From: Ruminococcaceae bacterium UBA6413 | GTDB taxonomy: Bacteria; Bacillota; Clostridia; Oscillospirales; Ruminococcaceae | Direction of reading: 5' to 3' | Assembly (NCBI GenBank): GCA_002437415.1 | Contig: DJPL01000004.1 | Location: forward strand, 36,463 to 100,462 | DNA: 64,000 bases | Part shown: positions 51,809 through 61,900 of the stretch, one piece after another | Layout of the letters: the number at the start of each line of letters is the position of its first letter | Numbering within the stretch: position 1 is the stretch's first letter | Notes under the pieces: generated by a model | Told to the model about the DNA's origin: nothing | The model's database searches: none | What the model saw: the letters and a program-made list of their open reading frames with translations, nothing else | Position numbers and translations under genes: made by a program

Positions 51809-54800
51809 TCAGATCGAGTTCATTATGTTCAGCAAGCTTTGATAACTGTCCACATCGTGGTATACCACATTGCTTGTGGACATCTCGTTGAACAGCTTCT
51901 TCGCACAAGAGATTTTTGCCTGCTCAATAGGACGCAGCTCAAGGCTCTCCATTGTGCCTTTTGTTTCGGCTATGAAGAAAATGTGCTTGACCTTGCCCTC
52001 ATAGAAAGCGATTGCCCAGTCTGGCGAATAGTTACCAACCGGCGTGGGAATTTGGAAGGTTCTCGGCAGTTTGGCGTAGACGCATACCTCGTCTGCCGCA
52101 TCCAAATCTTCAGCAAACTTTCGCTCAATGCTCTTGTCAGCAGAGCCATCTGTGAACACATAGTCTTGGATGGCTTTCTTTGCAAGAAATGCCTTATCAA
52201 AGCTCTGCGTCGCCTTTTCAGCCGTGAAGATGGAGCTGTCATATTCGCCCTCAATGGTGTCGTAGGAAATATGCTCCACGATCATCGTGGCTTTCTGCTC
52301 ATTGATGAGCCGGATTACCTTCGTGATGAACTCCTCCGGGTTGTTCTTGAACATATAGAGCTTATCCATACGGATGCCTTGCAGGATCGCAGAAACCGTG
52401 CGCCGTGTCAGAACGGTGCCCTCTGCGATTTTTCCGATAAGGTCGTACTTGATCTGACTTGTTTCGGCGTGTTTGAGCGTCTGTGTCCGGGTCTTTTCAC
52501 CGGTAAAGGACGCTCCACGCTCGATTTCATACTCGTTCATCTCCGTTTTCTGCCGCCCAATGGTGGTCGTGTATTGCAGCTCGGAAACAAAGAGCTTTTC
52601 ATCAATGTGAGCGATGGCGTTACGAATCAGCTCGGCACTGTCAAAATCAACGGTGTAGGCGTACTTATGGTTGATCTCACGCCACAACGCCTGAAACTCT
52701 TTCTTGGCAAAGTTCTCGTTAAGCGGGTTATCCTTAACCTTGGTTTCGTGACCGTCGGAGAACATATCCTTGAGAACGCTGTCATCATAGACTGCCTGAA
52801 TGAGCGTGTGGATACCGTCTGTCATCGGCTTGAGTTCCTCCGGCAGCTCCGCAACGGTTCCGTTCTTAACATCCTGACGGTATTTGTCCGTCACCTTGCG
52901 CTTCATATCCACATAGCCGTTCTGAATGAGGTAGAACTCAATGGCATTGGCTTTCTCATCGTCGATAAGCGTCGGAACATCGTCCACCTTGACATATTTG
53001 CCCTTGAAGTATTCGCTTGTAGCTACCGTGGGTCTGTCATAAAGCACGGTCTTAATATCCGACTGTAAGTCCGTCACAAAGGTCTTGTAGCTTTCGCTGG
53101 CAACCACCGTCAGCGTATTGATCTCGTGAACGCTGTCGCCGCAGCTTTGCACATCCATACGGTTGCCGTCCTGATTGACGCAAAGACGCAGACCACGACC
53201 GACTTCCTGCCGCTTTGCCGTGTTGCTGTCGGAGTGCTTCAGGGTACAGATTTGGAACACATTCGGGTTGTCCCAGCCCTCACGCAGTGCAGAGTGAGAG
53301 AATATAAAGCGTGTCGGCTCGTCAAAGGAAAGCAGCCGTTCCTTGTTCTTCAAAATCAGGTCGTAGGCAGAAATATCGTCGGAGAACTCGCTGCCACGCT
53401 TGAGCTGGCTGTCTACACTGTGCCCGGTTTTCTTATCGATGCTGAAGTAGCCTTTATGTACCCGGCTCACATCGCTGCAAGTGGATTTGAGATATTTCTG
53501 ATACGGCGTGTCAAACATCGTAATGTACTCGTTTAGAATGGCAAGATACTCCTGCTCGAACATCACGCCGTATTCGCCAAGCACCTCGTCGCCGTTTTCA
53601 TCGTACTGGCGGTACTTTGCCACCTCGTCGATGAAGAACAGGGACAGGCACTTGATGCCCATATTAAAGAGCTTTTCTTCTTTCTCAAAGTGGGAAAGGA
53701 TGGTTTCTCTGATTTGAATGCGGCGCATGTCCTTTTCGGACACATCGCCCACCACATCACCGGCTTTGATGACTTCACCGTTAGTAAAGGTCACGGTACC
53801 ACGCAGCGGGTCAATTTCAGAGATGGTATAGCCCTTGTACTGCTCCATTTCTTGAGAAACAAAGTAGAGGTCGTCCCCAACGCCTACAGTACGAGGCTCA
53901 CGGTTAATAGATTTCTTGTAACCAACCTCCAGCTCAATTTTCGCCATCGGTGGCTTTTTGCTGGAAAGAACGATCTGCTCAAGGTAGAGGTAGCTGTCCG
54001 TGCCACGGAAGTTCTTGACCTCAAAGCCCTTGACCTCGATTTTCTTAACCAGTCGCTTGTTGAAGGCGTCCAGCGCATCCAGTACATAGACAAGATTGTG
54101 CTGCTTGGCGTGGGTAGCCGAGTAGTTGAGGGAGAACAGCGGATTGAAGTTTTTCAGAGCCTTCTGCGTCACATCTCCGCCCATTTTCTGCGGCTCGTCC
54201 AAAATAATGATCGGACGGTTTGCCTTAATCACATCAATCGGGCGGCGAGAACCGAACTCATCACGCTTGGAATAGATGATACGGGCTTCCTTGCTCTTGC
54301 CGTCCTCTTTCAGTGAGGAAGCAAACGCCTGTGTGTTGATAATCATCACATTGATGCCGGAGCTGCTCGAAAAGTTATCCAACTGATTCAGGTTGGAGCT
54401 GTTGTAGATGAAGAAGCGAGCCTTCTTGCCGTAATGCTCCATAAAGTGGTCTGCGGTGATTTCAAAGGACTTCTTCACGCCCTCACGGATCGCAATAGAA
54501 GGAACAACTACGATAAACTTGCTCCAGCCGTACTTCTTGTTCAGCTCGAACATCGTCTTGATATAGACATAGGTTTTGCCCGTGCCGGTTTCCATTTCAA
54601 TATCAAGGCTGCAACGCCCCAAGTCTTTGACAAGGGAAGCAGAGAGCTTGATGTTGTTCTGACTCTGCAAGGTCTGAATGTTGTGCAGAAGTTGTTCATC
54701 GGAAAGCTCTACCGCTTCATTTTTATAACCGGTATCGTTCAGTGGATCGACGATTTCAAGCTCCTCGTCGGACATACCGAGGGTCATCTGATACGGCTCC

Positions 54801-54925
54801 GCTTTGACCTTGCCCCGGTCACGGATATAGCTGATCTTATCGTGGAAGCCCTGTCCCTGAAAGACACGCACAACGGCATCAACCGCATCAGTTTGGTATT
54901 GTTGTATTTTGAAATTAAACTTCAA
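51809..54925 (-). CDS. res: Type III restriction enzyme Res-type helicase/nuclease subunit
   Basis: 1038 residues. An SF2 helicase with Walker A METGTGKT (111-118) and the type III DEPQ form of motif II in IIILDEPQKMGG (D243-Q246). Motif VI is seen as RQEVGRGLRLCVN. The C-terminus has a PD-(D/E)xK nuclease: D969 in NYSPDWAIAF and E987-x-K989 in AETKGT. With Mod it would cut unmodified DNA after translocation. It directly follows a small membrane-protein gene rather than mod itself, which is unusual. Codon use is GC-richer, by eye, than in the neighbouring element genes. Confidence 0.9.
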   Translation of the reverse strand: MKFNFKIQQYQTDAVDAVVRVFQGQGFHDKISYIRDRGKVKAEPYQMTLGMSDEELEIVDPLNDTGYKNEAVELSDEQLLHNIQTLQSQNNIKLSASLVKDLGRCSLDIEMETGTGKTYVYIKTMFELNKKYGWSKFIVVVPSIAIREGVKKSFEITADHFMEHYGKKARFFIYNSSNLNQLDNFSSSSGINVMIINTQAFASSLKEDGKSKEARIIYSKRDEFGSRRPIDVIKANRPIIILDEPQKMGGDVTQKALKNFNPLFSLNYSATHAKQHNLVYVLDALDAFNKRLVKKIEVKGFEVKNFRGTDSYLYLEQIVLSSKKPPMAKIELEVGYKKSINREPRTVGVGDDLYFVSQEMEQYKGYTISEIDPLRGTVTFTNGEVIKAGDVVGDVSEKDMRRIQIRETILSHFEKEEKLFNMGIKCLSLFFIDEVAKYRQYDENGDEVLGEYGVMFEQEYLAILNEYITMFDTPYQKYLKSTCSDVSRVHKGYFSIDKKTGHSVDSQLKRGSEFSDDISAYDLILKNKERLLSFDEPTRFIFSHSALREGWDNPNVFQICTLKHSDSNTAKRQEVGRGLRLCVNQDGNRMDVQSCGDSVHEINTLTVVASESYKTFVTDLQSDIKTVLYDRPTVATSEYFKGKYVKVDDVPTLIDDEKANAIEFYLIQNGYVDMKRKVTDKYRQDVKNGTVAELPEELKPMTDGIHTLIQAVYDDSVLKDMFSDGHETKVKDNPLNENFAKKEFQALWREINHKYAYTVDFDSAELIRNAIAHIDEKLFVSELQYTTTIGRQKTEMNEYEIERGASFTGEKTRTQTLKHAETSQIKYDLIGKIAEGTVLTRRTVSAILQGIRMDKLYMFKNNPEEFITKVIRLINEQKATMIVEHISYDTIEGEYDSSIFTAEKATQSFDKAFLAKKAIQDYVFTDGSADKSIERKFAEDLDAADEVCVYAKLPRTFQIPTPVGNYSPDWAIAFYEGKVKHIFFIAETKGTMESLELRPIEQAKISCAKKLFNEMSTSNVVYHDVDSYQSLLNIMNSI

Positions 54926-55342
54926 TTAGGACGCACCTCCTAATATGTTGGGAAGCAGCCACGCAGCAACGGCAACAAGCATTGAAATGACTGTGATAAT
55001 CATCATTGCCGTGTTGTACCGTTTTGCTTTTTTAGCGTCCTGCTTTGCTTCCTCCAACTCTTTGGCTTTGAGGTTATAGAGTTCTTCGAGTTTTTTATAG
55101 TTGCTCATCAACTGTTCGTTATGCTCGTTTAGCAGCCGTATTTGCTCATTGCTCTTTTCAATGATTTGATTGGTCTGCTGCTGCATCTGATATGCAAATG
55201 TACTTTCTTCGTCAATCTCGACTGTCGGGATTTGCGATACAATATCTGCATACGAAATGCTCGGCGGCGTAAATTTAAGTTGCCCCGCAAATTGGCTTGA
55301 CATCTCTCCAAATTTGGCGAGCGAATCTTTCCAGTCTGCCAT
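54926..55342 (-). CDS. Coiled-coil protein with C-terminal membrane helix, between mod and res
   Basis: 138 residues. A soluble start, then a long coiled coil (about 50-108, YQMQQQTNQIIEKSNEQIRL onward) and one strong hydrophobic segment, TAMMIITVISMLVAVAAWLL (111-130), at the C-terminus. Its ATG overlaps the mod stop by one base and its stop touches the res start, so all three are coupled. GGAAGGTGCTG lies before ATG. No family is recognised. Topology suggests a tail-anchored partner or effector. Confidence 0.72.
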   Translation of the reverse strand: MADWKDSLAKFGEMSSQFAGQLKFTPPSISYADIVSQIPTVEIDEESTFAYQMQQQTNQIIEKSNEQIRLLNEHNEQLMSNYKKLEELYNLKAKELEEAKQDAKKAKRYNTAMMIITVISMLVAVAAWLLPNILGGAS

Positions 55343-57435
55343 TACAGCACCTTCCTTACGGTGTCGGGGCTGTAGGTGGCGAAGATCTGATCGAAGTTGG
55401 TTGCCACGCTGTCGCTTGCCATAGAGCTGTCACGCATTACGAAGTAGTATGGCTTCTGCTTGGCAATGGCTTTGATGGTTTCCTCGGTCACATCGCTGTC
55501 AAAGCAAGCAATCAGATAGTTGTCCTCCACATTGAACACCTTCTTGCCGGCAATGGTGGTTTCCTCTATTTTGCTGGAGAGCAGCACGCCCAACTCCAGC
55601 ATCACTTGGAACAGCAGATCCTCCGGCGTTCTGTCCTCTTTGATGTTATCTTCGAGCCGAGAGAACATATTGACTTCATACTCAGCGGGATTGTAATAGA
55701 CCTCTTTCATATTGGAGGTGTCGCACTTCAAAACACGGAAACCTATATCAAGGTCTTGCGTCGTCAAAGGACTGTCTTCTTTTATTTGTTTACCAGCACG
55801 ACGGATGCGCTCCTTGCCGATTTCAGACAAAATGTGAGGTTGTCCAATACTATCCAGGAACTTAATTGTTGCTACTATGGACTTTTTGCTTTCTGCTGTA
55901 GCATCTTTAAGAGAGGCATCCAAATTTTCATCCAACTGCACAATAATAAAGTTTCTTTTTGAGTTACTGTCAGACGAAACCACCATAGCAGCGTGTGCAG
56001 TGGTTGCAGAGCCACTAAAGAAATCCAGAATAATATCCCCGTCCTCTGTGCAGAAGTCAATAAGTTGCTTAATCAATCTAACAGGTTTTTTACCGTTGTC
56101 GTAGTTTACGTTTCCTTCTTTACTGACGTTTCCCATATCAAGATAGAAACCTGCCCACCAATCTCCTCGGATTGTTGTGGGACCGAATGTTCCGTAGAAA
56201 TCATCGGCAATAGATAGTTTGTCCGACAAAGCAATTCTCTGAGATACACCTGTTTTGCCATTCTTACTGATAAGGTAGCTTCGGCTGTCAGTAGTATAAA
56301 GATAAACTACTCCATCCTGCATTTTTTCAAAGAAGGATTTAGGAACATCCACAGAATCGTGTACACGGACGATGTTTTCTGCGTTCTCCTTAACAAATTG
56401 TTTGAACAGGGGCGAATACTCATAGTAGCTTTGAATATTAGTTGATGAAAGCGCAGACGCATTGTTTTTGCCTATCAAATTCAAAGCATATAATTCCTGC
56501 ATTATATCAGACCTTTGTGAAATTGCATCAGTTAGATTTATCTCAGTAAACACCCCATCACCTTGGCGTTTCAACATTTTGCTGTAGTGGTTATCATATT
56601 TCACCGGGTCTAAAAGTGGACGTTTGCCTATGTTTTTGGAGCCATTACGAGAATAAACTAATATATGTTCGCCATTTTTAACAATATTGCCTGCTTTTGC
56701 TGCTCGTACCTTCTGACCCTGCACAGTTGACATTTGAGCATGGATTATGGTTACAAAACTGGATTCGCCAAACACCTCGTCGCACAATTTCTTCATATTT
56801 GAAATCTCATTGTTATCAATGGAGATAAATAAGACGCCATCATCTTTAAGCATTGTTTTGCAAATTTTAAGACGTGGGTACATCATATTTAGCCAATCGG
56901 TGTGAAACCTGCCGTTTGCCTCGTTATTGGTTTGAATATTGTGAACGATATTACCATCTTCGTCTTCAACGCCAGAAGCTTTTGCAAATTCTTCCATAGA
57001 CATAGAAAAATCATCGTCATACACAAAAGAATCATTTCCTGTATTGTACGGAGGATCAATGTAGATCATCTTGATTTTGCCGAGGTAGGTTTCCTGCAAG
57101 AGCTTCAGCACTTCCAAGTTGTCACCTTCGATATAGAGGTTTTCGGTGGTGTCAAAGTCCACGCTTTCCTCACGGCAGGGGCGTAGCGTCTTATTGATCG
57201 GGGCATTGGCAAGAAGAACGGACTTTTTCTTGTCAGGCCAAGTGAACTGATAGCGCTCCTCATTGCCGTCCACTACCGTGCAGGAAATCTCCTGCATCAG
57301 CACATCCTTGTCGATCGCCCGGACGACCTCGCCGTTTTCGTCAATCGTTTCCGTCACGGCGTTGGGGAACATCGCCGCCAGCTTTCTGAAATTTTCATCA
57401 GCCTTGTTCGCTGTCTGCATTCTCAGTTTATCCAT
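55342..57435 (-). CDS. mod: Type III DNA methyltransferase Mod (beta class)
   Basis: 697 residues. Motif IV IDPPYNTG is at 126-133 and motif I DFFSGSATTAHAAM at 471-484, so the order IV-target domain-I marks the beta class used by type III systems. It would methylate adenine in a short asymmetric site and give Res its specificity. Start 57435 follows ACGGAGGATC; it overlaps the TIR gene end by 8 bases. The stretch coding for about residues 130-560 is visibly AT-richer than both ends, which fits exchange of the target-recognition domain. Confidence 0.93.
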   Translation of the reverse strand: MDKLRMQTANKADENFRKLAAMFPNAVTETIDENGEVVRAIDKDVLMQEISCTVVDGNEERYQFTWPDKKKSVLLANAPINKTLRPCREESVDFDTTENLYIEGDNLEVLKLLQETYLGKIKMIYIDPPYNTGNDSFVYDDDFSMSMEEFAKASGVEDEDGNIVHNIQTNNEANGRFHTDWLNMMYPRLKICKTMLKDDGVLFISIDNNEISNMKKLCDEVFGESSFVTIIHAQMSTVQGQKVRAAKAGNIVKNGEHILVYSRNGSKNIGKRPLLDPVKYDNHYSKMLKRQGDGVFTEINLTDAISQRSDIMQELYALNLIGKNNASALSSTNIQSYYEYSPLFKQFVKENAENIVRVHDSVDVPKSFFEKMQDGVVYLYTTDSRSYLISKNGKTGVSQRIALSDKLSIADDFYGTFGPTTIRGDWWAGFYLDMGNVSKEGNVNYDNGKKPVRLIKQLIDFCTEDGDIILDFFSGSATTAHAAMVVSSDSNSKRNFIIVQLDENLDASLKDATAESKKSIVATIKFLDSIGQPHILSEIGKERIRRAGKQIKEDSPLTTQDLDIGFRVLKCDTSNMKEVYYNPAEYEVNMFSRLEDNIKEDRTPEDLLFQVMLELGVLLSSKIEETTIAGKKVFNVEDNYLIACFDSDVTEETIKAIAKQKPYYFVMRDSSMASDSVATNFDQIFATYSPDTVRKVL

Positions 57436-58303
57436 TCTCTTGATCCTCCGTATCGTCAGGTGCAAATAATTCTTTCAGTTCTGCGGCTATTTCTTCAGGA
57501 GTCATTGAAGCAGTAGTCATAGCCTTGCGGTCTGCTATGATCGGGCTGTACTCAACGACCTGCTTCTTTGTCAGGTTGTGCCATATCGGAAGAATGGTTT
57601 TTCCGTTGACGGTTTCGACTTGAAAAAGTCCGTTCAGCTCCGCTTTTGTCCAGTATTTATGTTCGGCAATGTAGTTAGGCGAGAGAATGACAACGCCGTA
57701 TTTTGATTTTGCCAGTCCTCTATCGATTTTCTCCCGCATTGAGTCGCCCCATTTGAGCTTGTCCGTGTCGTACCATACTTTGAGTCCCTGATTTCGCAAC
57801 GCCTCTACAAACTCGTCAACAAATGACTCCTTATCCTCGTATGCGTGGGACACGAACACATCATATTCTTCATCGGCTGCTATTGGGGAAGCAGCCGATG
57901 TGACTACCGGCTGCGAAAGCTGCTGCTGGAGTTCCTTTATCCGAGCTTCATAGGATGCCTGAATCTGCCGATTGACTTTATCCTGTTTCTTTTGCTCGTT
58001 TTGCTGCTCCTTTTGGAGTTTCAAATAGGCTTCAGCACGCTTCTTGCGCTTTTCAGCAATTTTCTTTCCGAGTTCGGCACTGTCCTGACTCTTTTTTGCT
58101 TGATCGGACTCGTGAGTAGCAATCTGCCGCATTTTACTGTTGAGTGTAGAAGCAGATGTATGGCTGTTTATGCTTTTCTTCAAGGCGTTAATTTTGCCTT
58201 GGAGCGTAGCCACTTCTTTGTCCTTAGCAGCCTTCTTCTTTTCGAGGTCTGCAATTTCTTTATCAAGGCTATTTACCGTCCGTTGATATTGCTCACTTGA
58301 CAT
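57428..58303 (-). CDS. Coiled-coil TIR-domain protein
   Basis: 291 residues. Residues 5-130 are a long charged coiled coil. A short linker leads to a TIR domain at about 145-280: EEYDVFVSHAYEDKESFVDE, KVWYDTDKLKWGDSMREKID, and KYGVVILSPNYIAEHKYWTK followed by A-E. E222, in the W-x-K-A-E context, is in the place of the NAD-cleaving glutamate of bacterial TIR enzymes. GGGAGTTCTTGAT precedes ATG. It sits between DUF4391 and mod with overlaps and tiny gaps, so it is part of the operon. Likely an NAD-depleting or signalling effector triggered by the complex; that is inference. Confidence 0.88.
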   Translation of the reverse strand: MSSEQYQRTVNSLDKEIADLEKKKAAKDKEVATLQGKINALKKSINSHTSASTLNSKMRQIATHESDQAKKSQDSAELGKKIAEKRKKRAEAYLKLQKEQQNEQKKQDKVNRQIQASYEARIKELQQQLSQPVVTSAASPIAADEEYDVFVSHAYEDKESFVDEFVEALRNQGLKVWYDTDKLKWGDSMREKIDRGLAKSKYGVVILSPNYIAEHKYWTKAELNGLFQVETVNGKTILPIWHNLTKKQVVEYSPIIADRKAMTTASMTPEEIAAELKELFAPDDTEDQENG

Positions 58304-58321
58304 ATCAAGAACTCCCTTCGT

Positions 58322-58921
58322 CTATATCAATTCTTCTTTTAATTTCTTTATCTGCTGAACAAGTTCAAACTTCTTTTTTGGCTGTTTTTCAGCCCGTGCC
58401 TGCTTTTCCAGCTTGGCGATCTCTTTTTCGATTTTCTGTCGGCGCTCATCGGCTGCTATCTGCTCATCAAGGGTATTGCCGTCTGCGATGCTCACGCCGC
58501 CGATGTCCACCACGATGTTTTCCCATACCTTATCGAGGTTCAAGCCCCGCAGTTCAATGGTGCAGCTTTCGGTGGGTTTCCAATCCGTCTGCATCAGCTT
58601 CGTGTGGTAGATCGCCAGCTTGCTTTGTCCCTCAAATTCAAGCACAAACAAAATATTCTGCGGAATGAGCTTTGACAGCGTGGCAACCGTTTTCTCATCA
58701 AAGTCTTTCTTCTTCAACGCCACAAGCAGAACAAAGAAGCTCCCGACTTCCTCTCCGGCAGGAATGTTGATTTTCGCCGGTGTGATTTCGTTGACGATGG
58801 TAATCCTCGATATATCGGCGTCGATTTTCTCCTTTGCCGCCGTATTCATTTGGAATTTCGCATAGACAGCTTTCTTTGGAAGCTGCTTGCTCATTTCAGT
58901 TGACTTTGGAAGTCCGAGCAT
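58322..58921 (-). CDS. DUF4391 protein
   Basis: 199 residues. The start MLGLPKSTEMSKQLPKKAVY, then LIPQNILFVLEFEGQSKLAI, and a C-terminal charged helix (ADERRQKIEKEIAKLEKQAR) match DUF4391 as I know it. Such proteins recur next to SNF2-like helicases and type III Mod/Res genes, with no assigned activity. GATGAGGTGATAGT precedes ATG, partly made from the helicase stop, so translation is coupled. Confidence 0.82.
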   Translation of the reverse strand: MLGLPKSTEMSKQLPKKAVYAKFQMNTAAKEKIDADISRITIVNEITPAKINIPAGEEVGSFFVLLVALKKKDFDEKTVATLSKLIPQNILFVLEFEGQSKLAIYHTKLMQTDWKPTESCTIELRGLNLDKVWENIVVDIGGVSIADGNTLDEQIAADERRQKIEKEIAKLEKQARAEKQPKKKFELVQQIKKLKEELI

Positions 58922-58930
58922 ACTATCACC

Positions 58931-61900
58931 TCATCGCACGACTAAGAAGCATATCAGTTCAAAGTCGTCCAGTCCTTTGATTTCGTTTGACAGGAAACTC
59001 ACCTGACCGCCGCCTAAGAAGCTGTCAATGTCACTCTCGTCCTTGACTTCGATAATGGAAGCAATGGCATCACCAAGCAACTTGGAAAGCTGCGACATAT
59101 TTCTGCCGTCACGGGTTTCTTTGTTAAACGGCTTGTAGGCTTCGGGAATCGGTTCCGTTTTTCCTTTGCAGAGAAAACGCATCTTATCAAGCATCTGCTT
59201 CGGAGAAAGGTGGTCGCAGATGACCTCTCCGTCATTGCCGATATACACCATATAGAACGGGTGCAGCCGGTTCTGATTGTCGATGTTCACGCTGTTGGAA
59301 CGGTTCTTCAAGACATAAATCACACCGGCAGGCGTATCCTCACTTGCAGGAACAACCGAGTGCAAGCCGAAGGGCGTTTTGTCTATATCGGGGTGGTGTT
59401 TGATGTAGTCAAGCAGATCGAGCCGGAACTCGTTTAACCCCAAGTCCATAATGGAAATGCCCGTCGTCATATCCTCAATGTCTACAACTTCATCCTGCAA
59501 GCGCTTGAGCTGAGCCTTTCGATATTCCAGATCGGTTTTTTCCTCGTCACTGAGCAGGTTATCATCGCCCGTAGCGGTCATATCCACGATTTTCATACGG
59601 GTTTCAACTTTGGCTTTCAGATTGATGTAATCGTCAAGGGTTACATCAGGCCAAAAGTTCACAAGTTGAATGACCTTGTTGCGGCTTCCGATACGGTCAA
59701 TACGCCCGAAGCGCTGAATGATGCGGACGGGATTCCAGTGAATGTCATAGTTGATGAGGTAATCGCAGTCCTGCAAGTTCTGACCTTCTGAAATACAGTC
59801 GGTTGCAATCAACACATCGATTTCCGTCTCATCTCCCGGCATCAGCAGTTCCTTGTCCTTCGAGATGGGCGAGAAGCAGGTCAGCACCGTGTTCAGGTCG
59901 GCACGGAGCTTGGGGCAAGTCGTCCGTCCCTCAACAGAGCCGGATACCATTGCGGTGTTCAGTCCATACCTATCCTTGACATAGCGGCTGACATTGTCGT
60001 AGAGATAACCGGCAGTATCCGCAAAAGCAGTGAAGATGATCAGCTTTTTATTGCCCTCGTTGATGGGGTGCGTGATCTTGTTATCGATCACACGGAAAAG
60101 CTCTTGCAGCTTTGAGTCGTGTTCCGGTGTTATATCTCCGACAAGCAAGGTCAGCAGTTCAAGCACATCGGCATCTTTCGCCAAGCTGTCCCGCCAAGAC
60201 ACATAGTCCATATCGGCAAGGTCAATTTTGACTTTCCGTCCGAAAGAGAACAACTCGTCCGAGTTCTGGTCCTCGGCGTCAAACTCGTCCACATCGGAAA
60301 TATCCGTCAGGTCGAGGGTCGTACCGGAGTGTTTATCAAAGCGGTCAATCGTTTCTATCGTGCTGTTGATCAAATCCTTGATACGGGTCAGCGTTAGATT
60401 GAACGAATAGACGGAGCTTTCCATACGCTTCATCAGGTTGATGGCGGTCAAGCGACGGATGCCTTGCTCACGGTTTGCCTGCGTAAAGCCGACATTGACC
60501 TTGTTATCTCCGTACAGCTCGGCATACTTCTCCATCTTACTCGGCAGAATGTAGTGCGTCGGCGTATAGATTGTCAGCGTCAGGAGCATAAGCTGCTCAA
60601 AAATCTCGTTGTAGCTGATTGCTTCCTTCAGGTCGGTAAGATGCGGACGAAGCGAGATCGGCTTTAGCCTTGTCGGGAAAGTGCCGATGTCTGCCATATC
60701 GTAATACTTCTGAATGTGCTTTCTTGAACGGGCGATGGTCACGCTGTCCAGCACTTCAAAGAAATCGAAGTCCAGCATTTTGAGCAGGTTTTCAGTCGTG
60801 CGGTCGCACGGTTCCCACTTGCTCCAAGTGTTGAACGCCCGCTGTGCGTTCTTGAAAATTTCATCAATGGAACGGGTAGTGTTGAGCTTTTCGTCTATGT
60901 AATCCGTATGCCCTTCATACGCAAGAGCAAGCTGGTTTTTCAGGTCATTGAAGCGGTTATTAACCGGCGTGGCAGAAAGCATCAGCACTTTCGTCTTTAC
61001 TCCGGCTCTGATTACCTTCTTCATCAAGGTAACATAGCGGTTATCCTTGGTGTCCTCGTCCGGGTTCTCGACTAATTTGCCGCCGTTCCGGAAGTTGTGG
61101 GACTCGTCAATTACCACAAGGTCATAGTTGCCCCAATTCAGTCTGCCAAGGTCAAGCCCGTTGGATGTGCCGTGGGTGCGGTTTAAGTCGGTATGGTAAA
61201 GCACATCGTAACGAAGGCGGTCAGCAGCAATGGGGTTATTGACATAGTTATCCTTATAGGTGTTCCAGTTGTTCGTCAGCTTTTTGGGGCAAAGCACAAG
61301 GACGGACTTGTTGCGGTTTTCGTAGTATTTAATAACGGCAAGGGCGGTAAAGGTTTTACCAAGACCGACGCTGTCTGCAAGGATACAGCCGTTGTATTTT
61401 TCAAGTTTGTTTATGATGGCAAGGGTAGCATCTCGCTGGAAGTTGTAGAGCATCCCCCAAATCTTGCTTTCCTTGAAGCCGGTTGCTTCGTTGGGCAAAA
61501 CATCTTCGGACACATCTTCCAAAAACTCGTTGAAGATGTTATAGAGCGTCACGAAGTAGATGAAATCGGGAGAGTTTTCGTTATATGCGGCGGTAATACT
61601 GTCAATCACCTCGTCGGTGACAACCTGAAGTACTTTGCTGTCATTCCATATCTCGTTGAAGTCGGCAAGCAAAGTGCGGGCAAGGGACTCATCTTTCACG
61701 ATTGTGGTGCTGATTACATTGCCCTTTTCGCAGCCCAATTCAACCGTAGTGAAGTTATTGATGGGCGTATAGCCTACACCGTCAACTACGATTTGTCCCT
61801 GAATGGATTTGTCGCTGACATTTGATTTGAAAGTGACCTTCTGTCTGATCCACTCCGCACACTCCCGTGCAATGGCTTTTTGGGTCAGCTCATTCCTGAG

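Noticed and set aside
51758..53068. 436-codon plus-strand open frame
   Set aside because: Antisense to res, which has all helicase and nuclease motifs. The plus frame arises from codon bias in a GC-richer gene.
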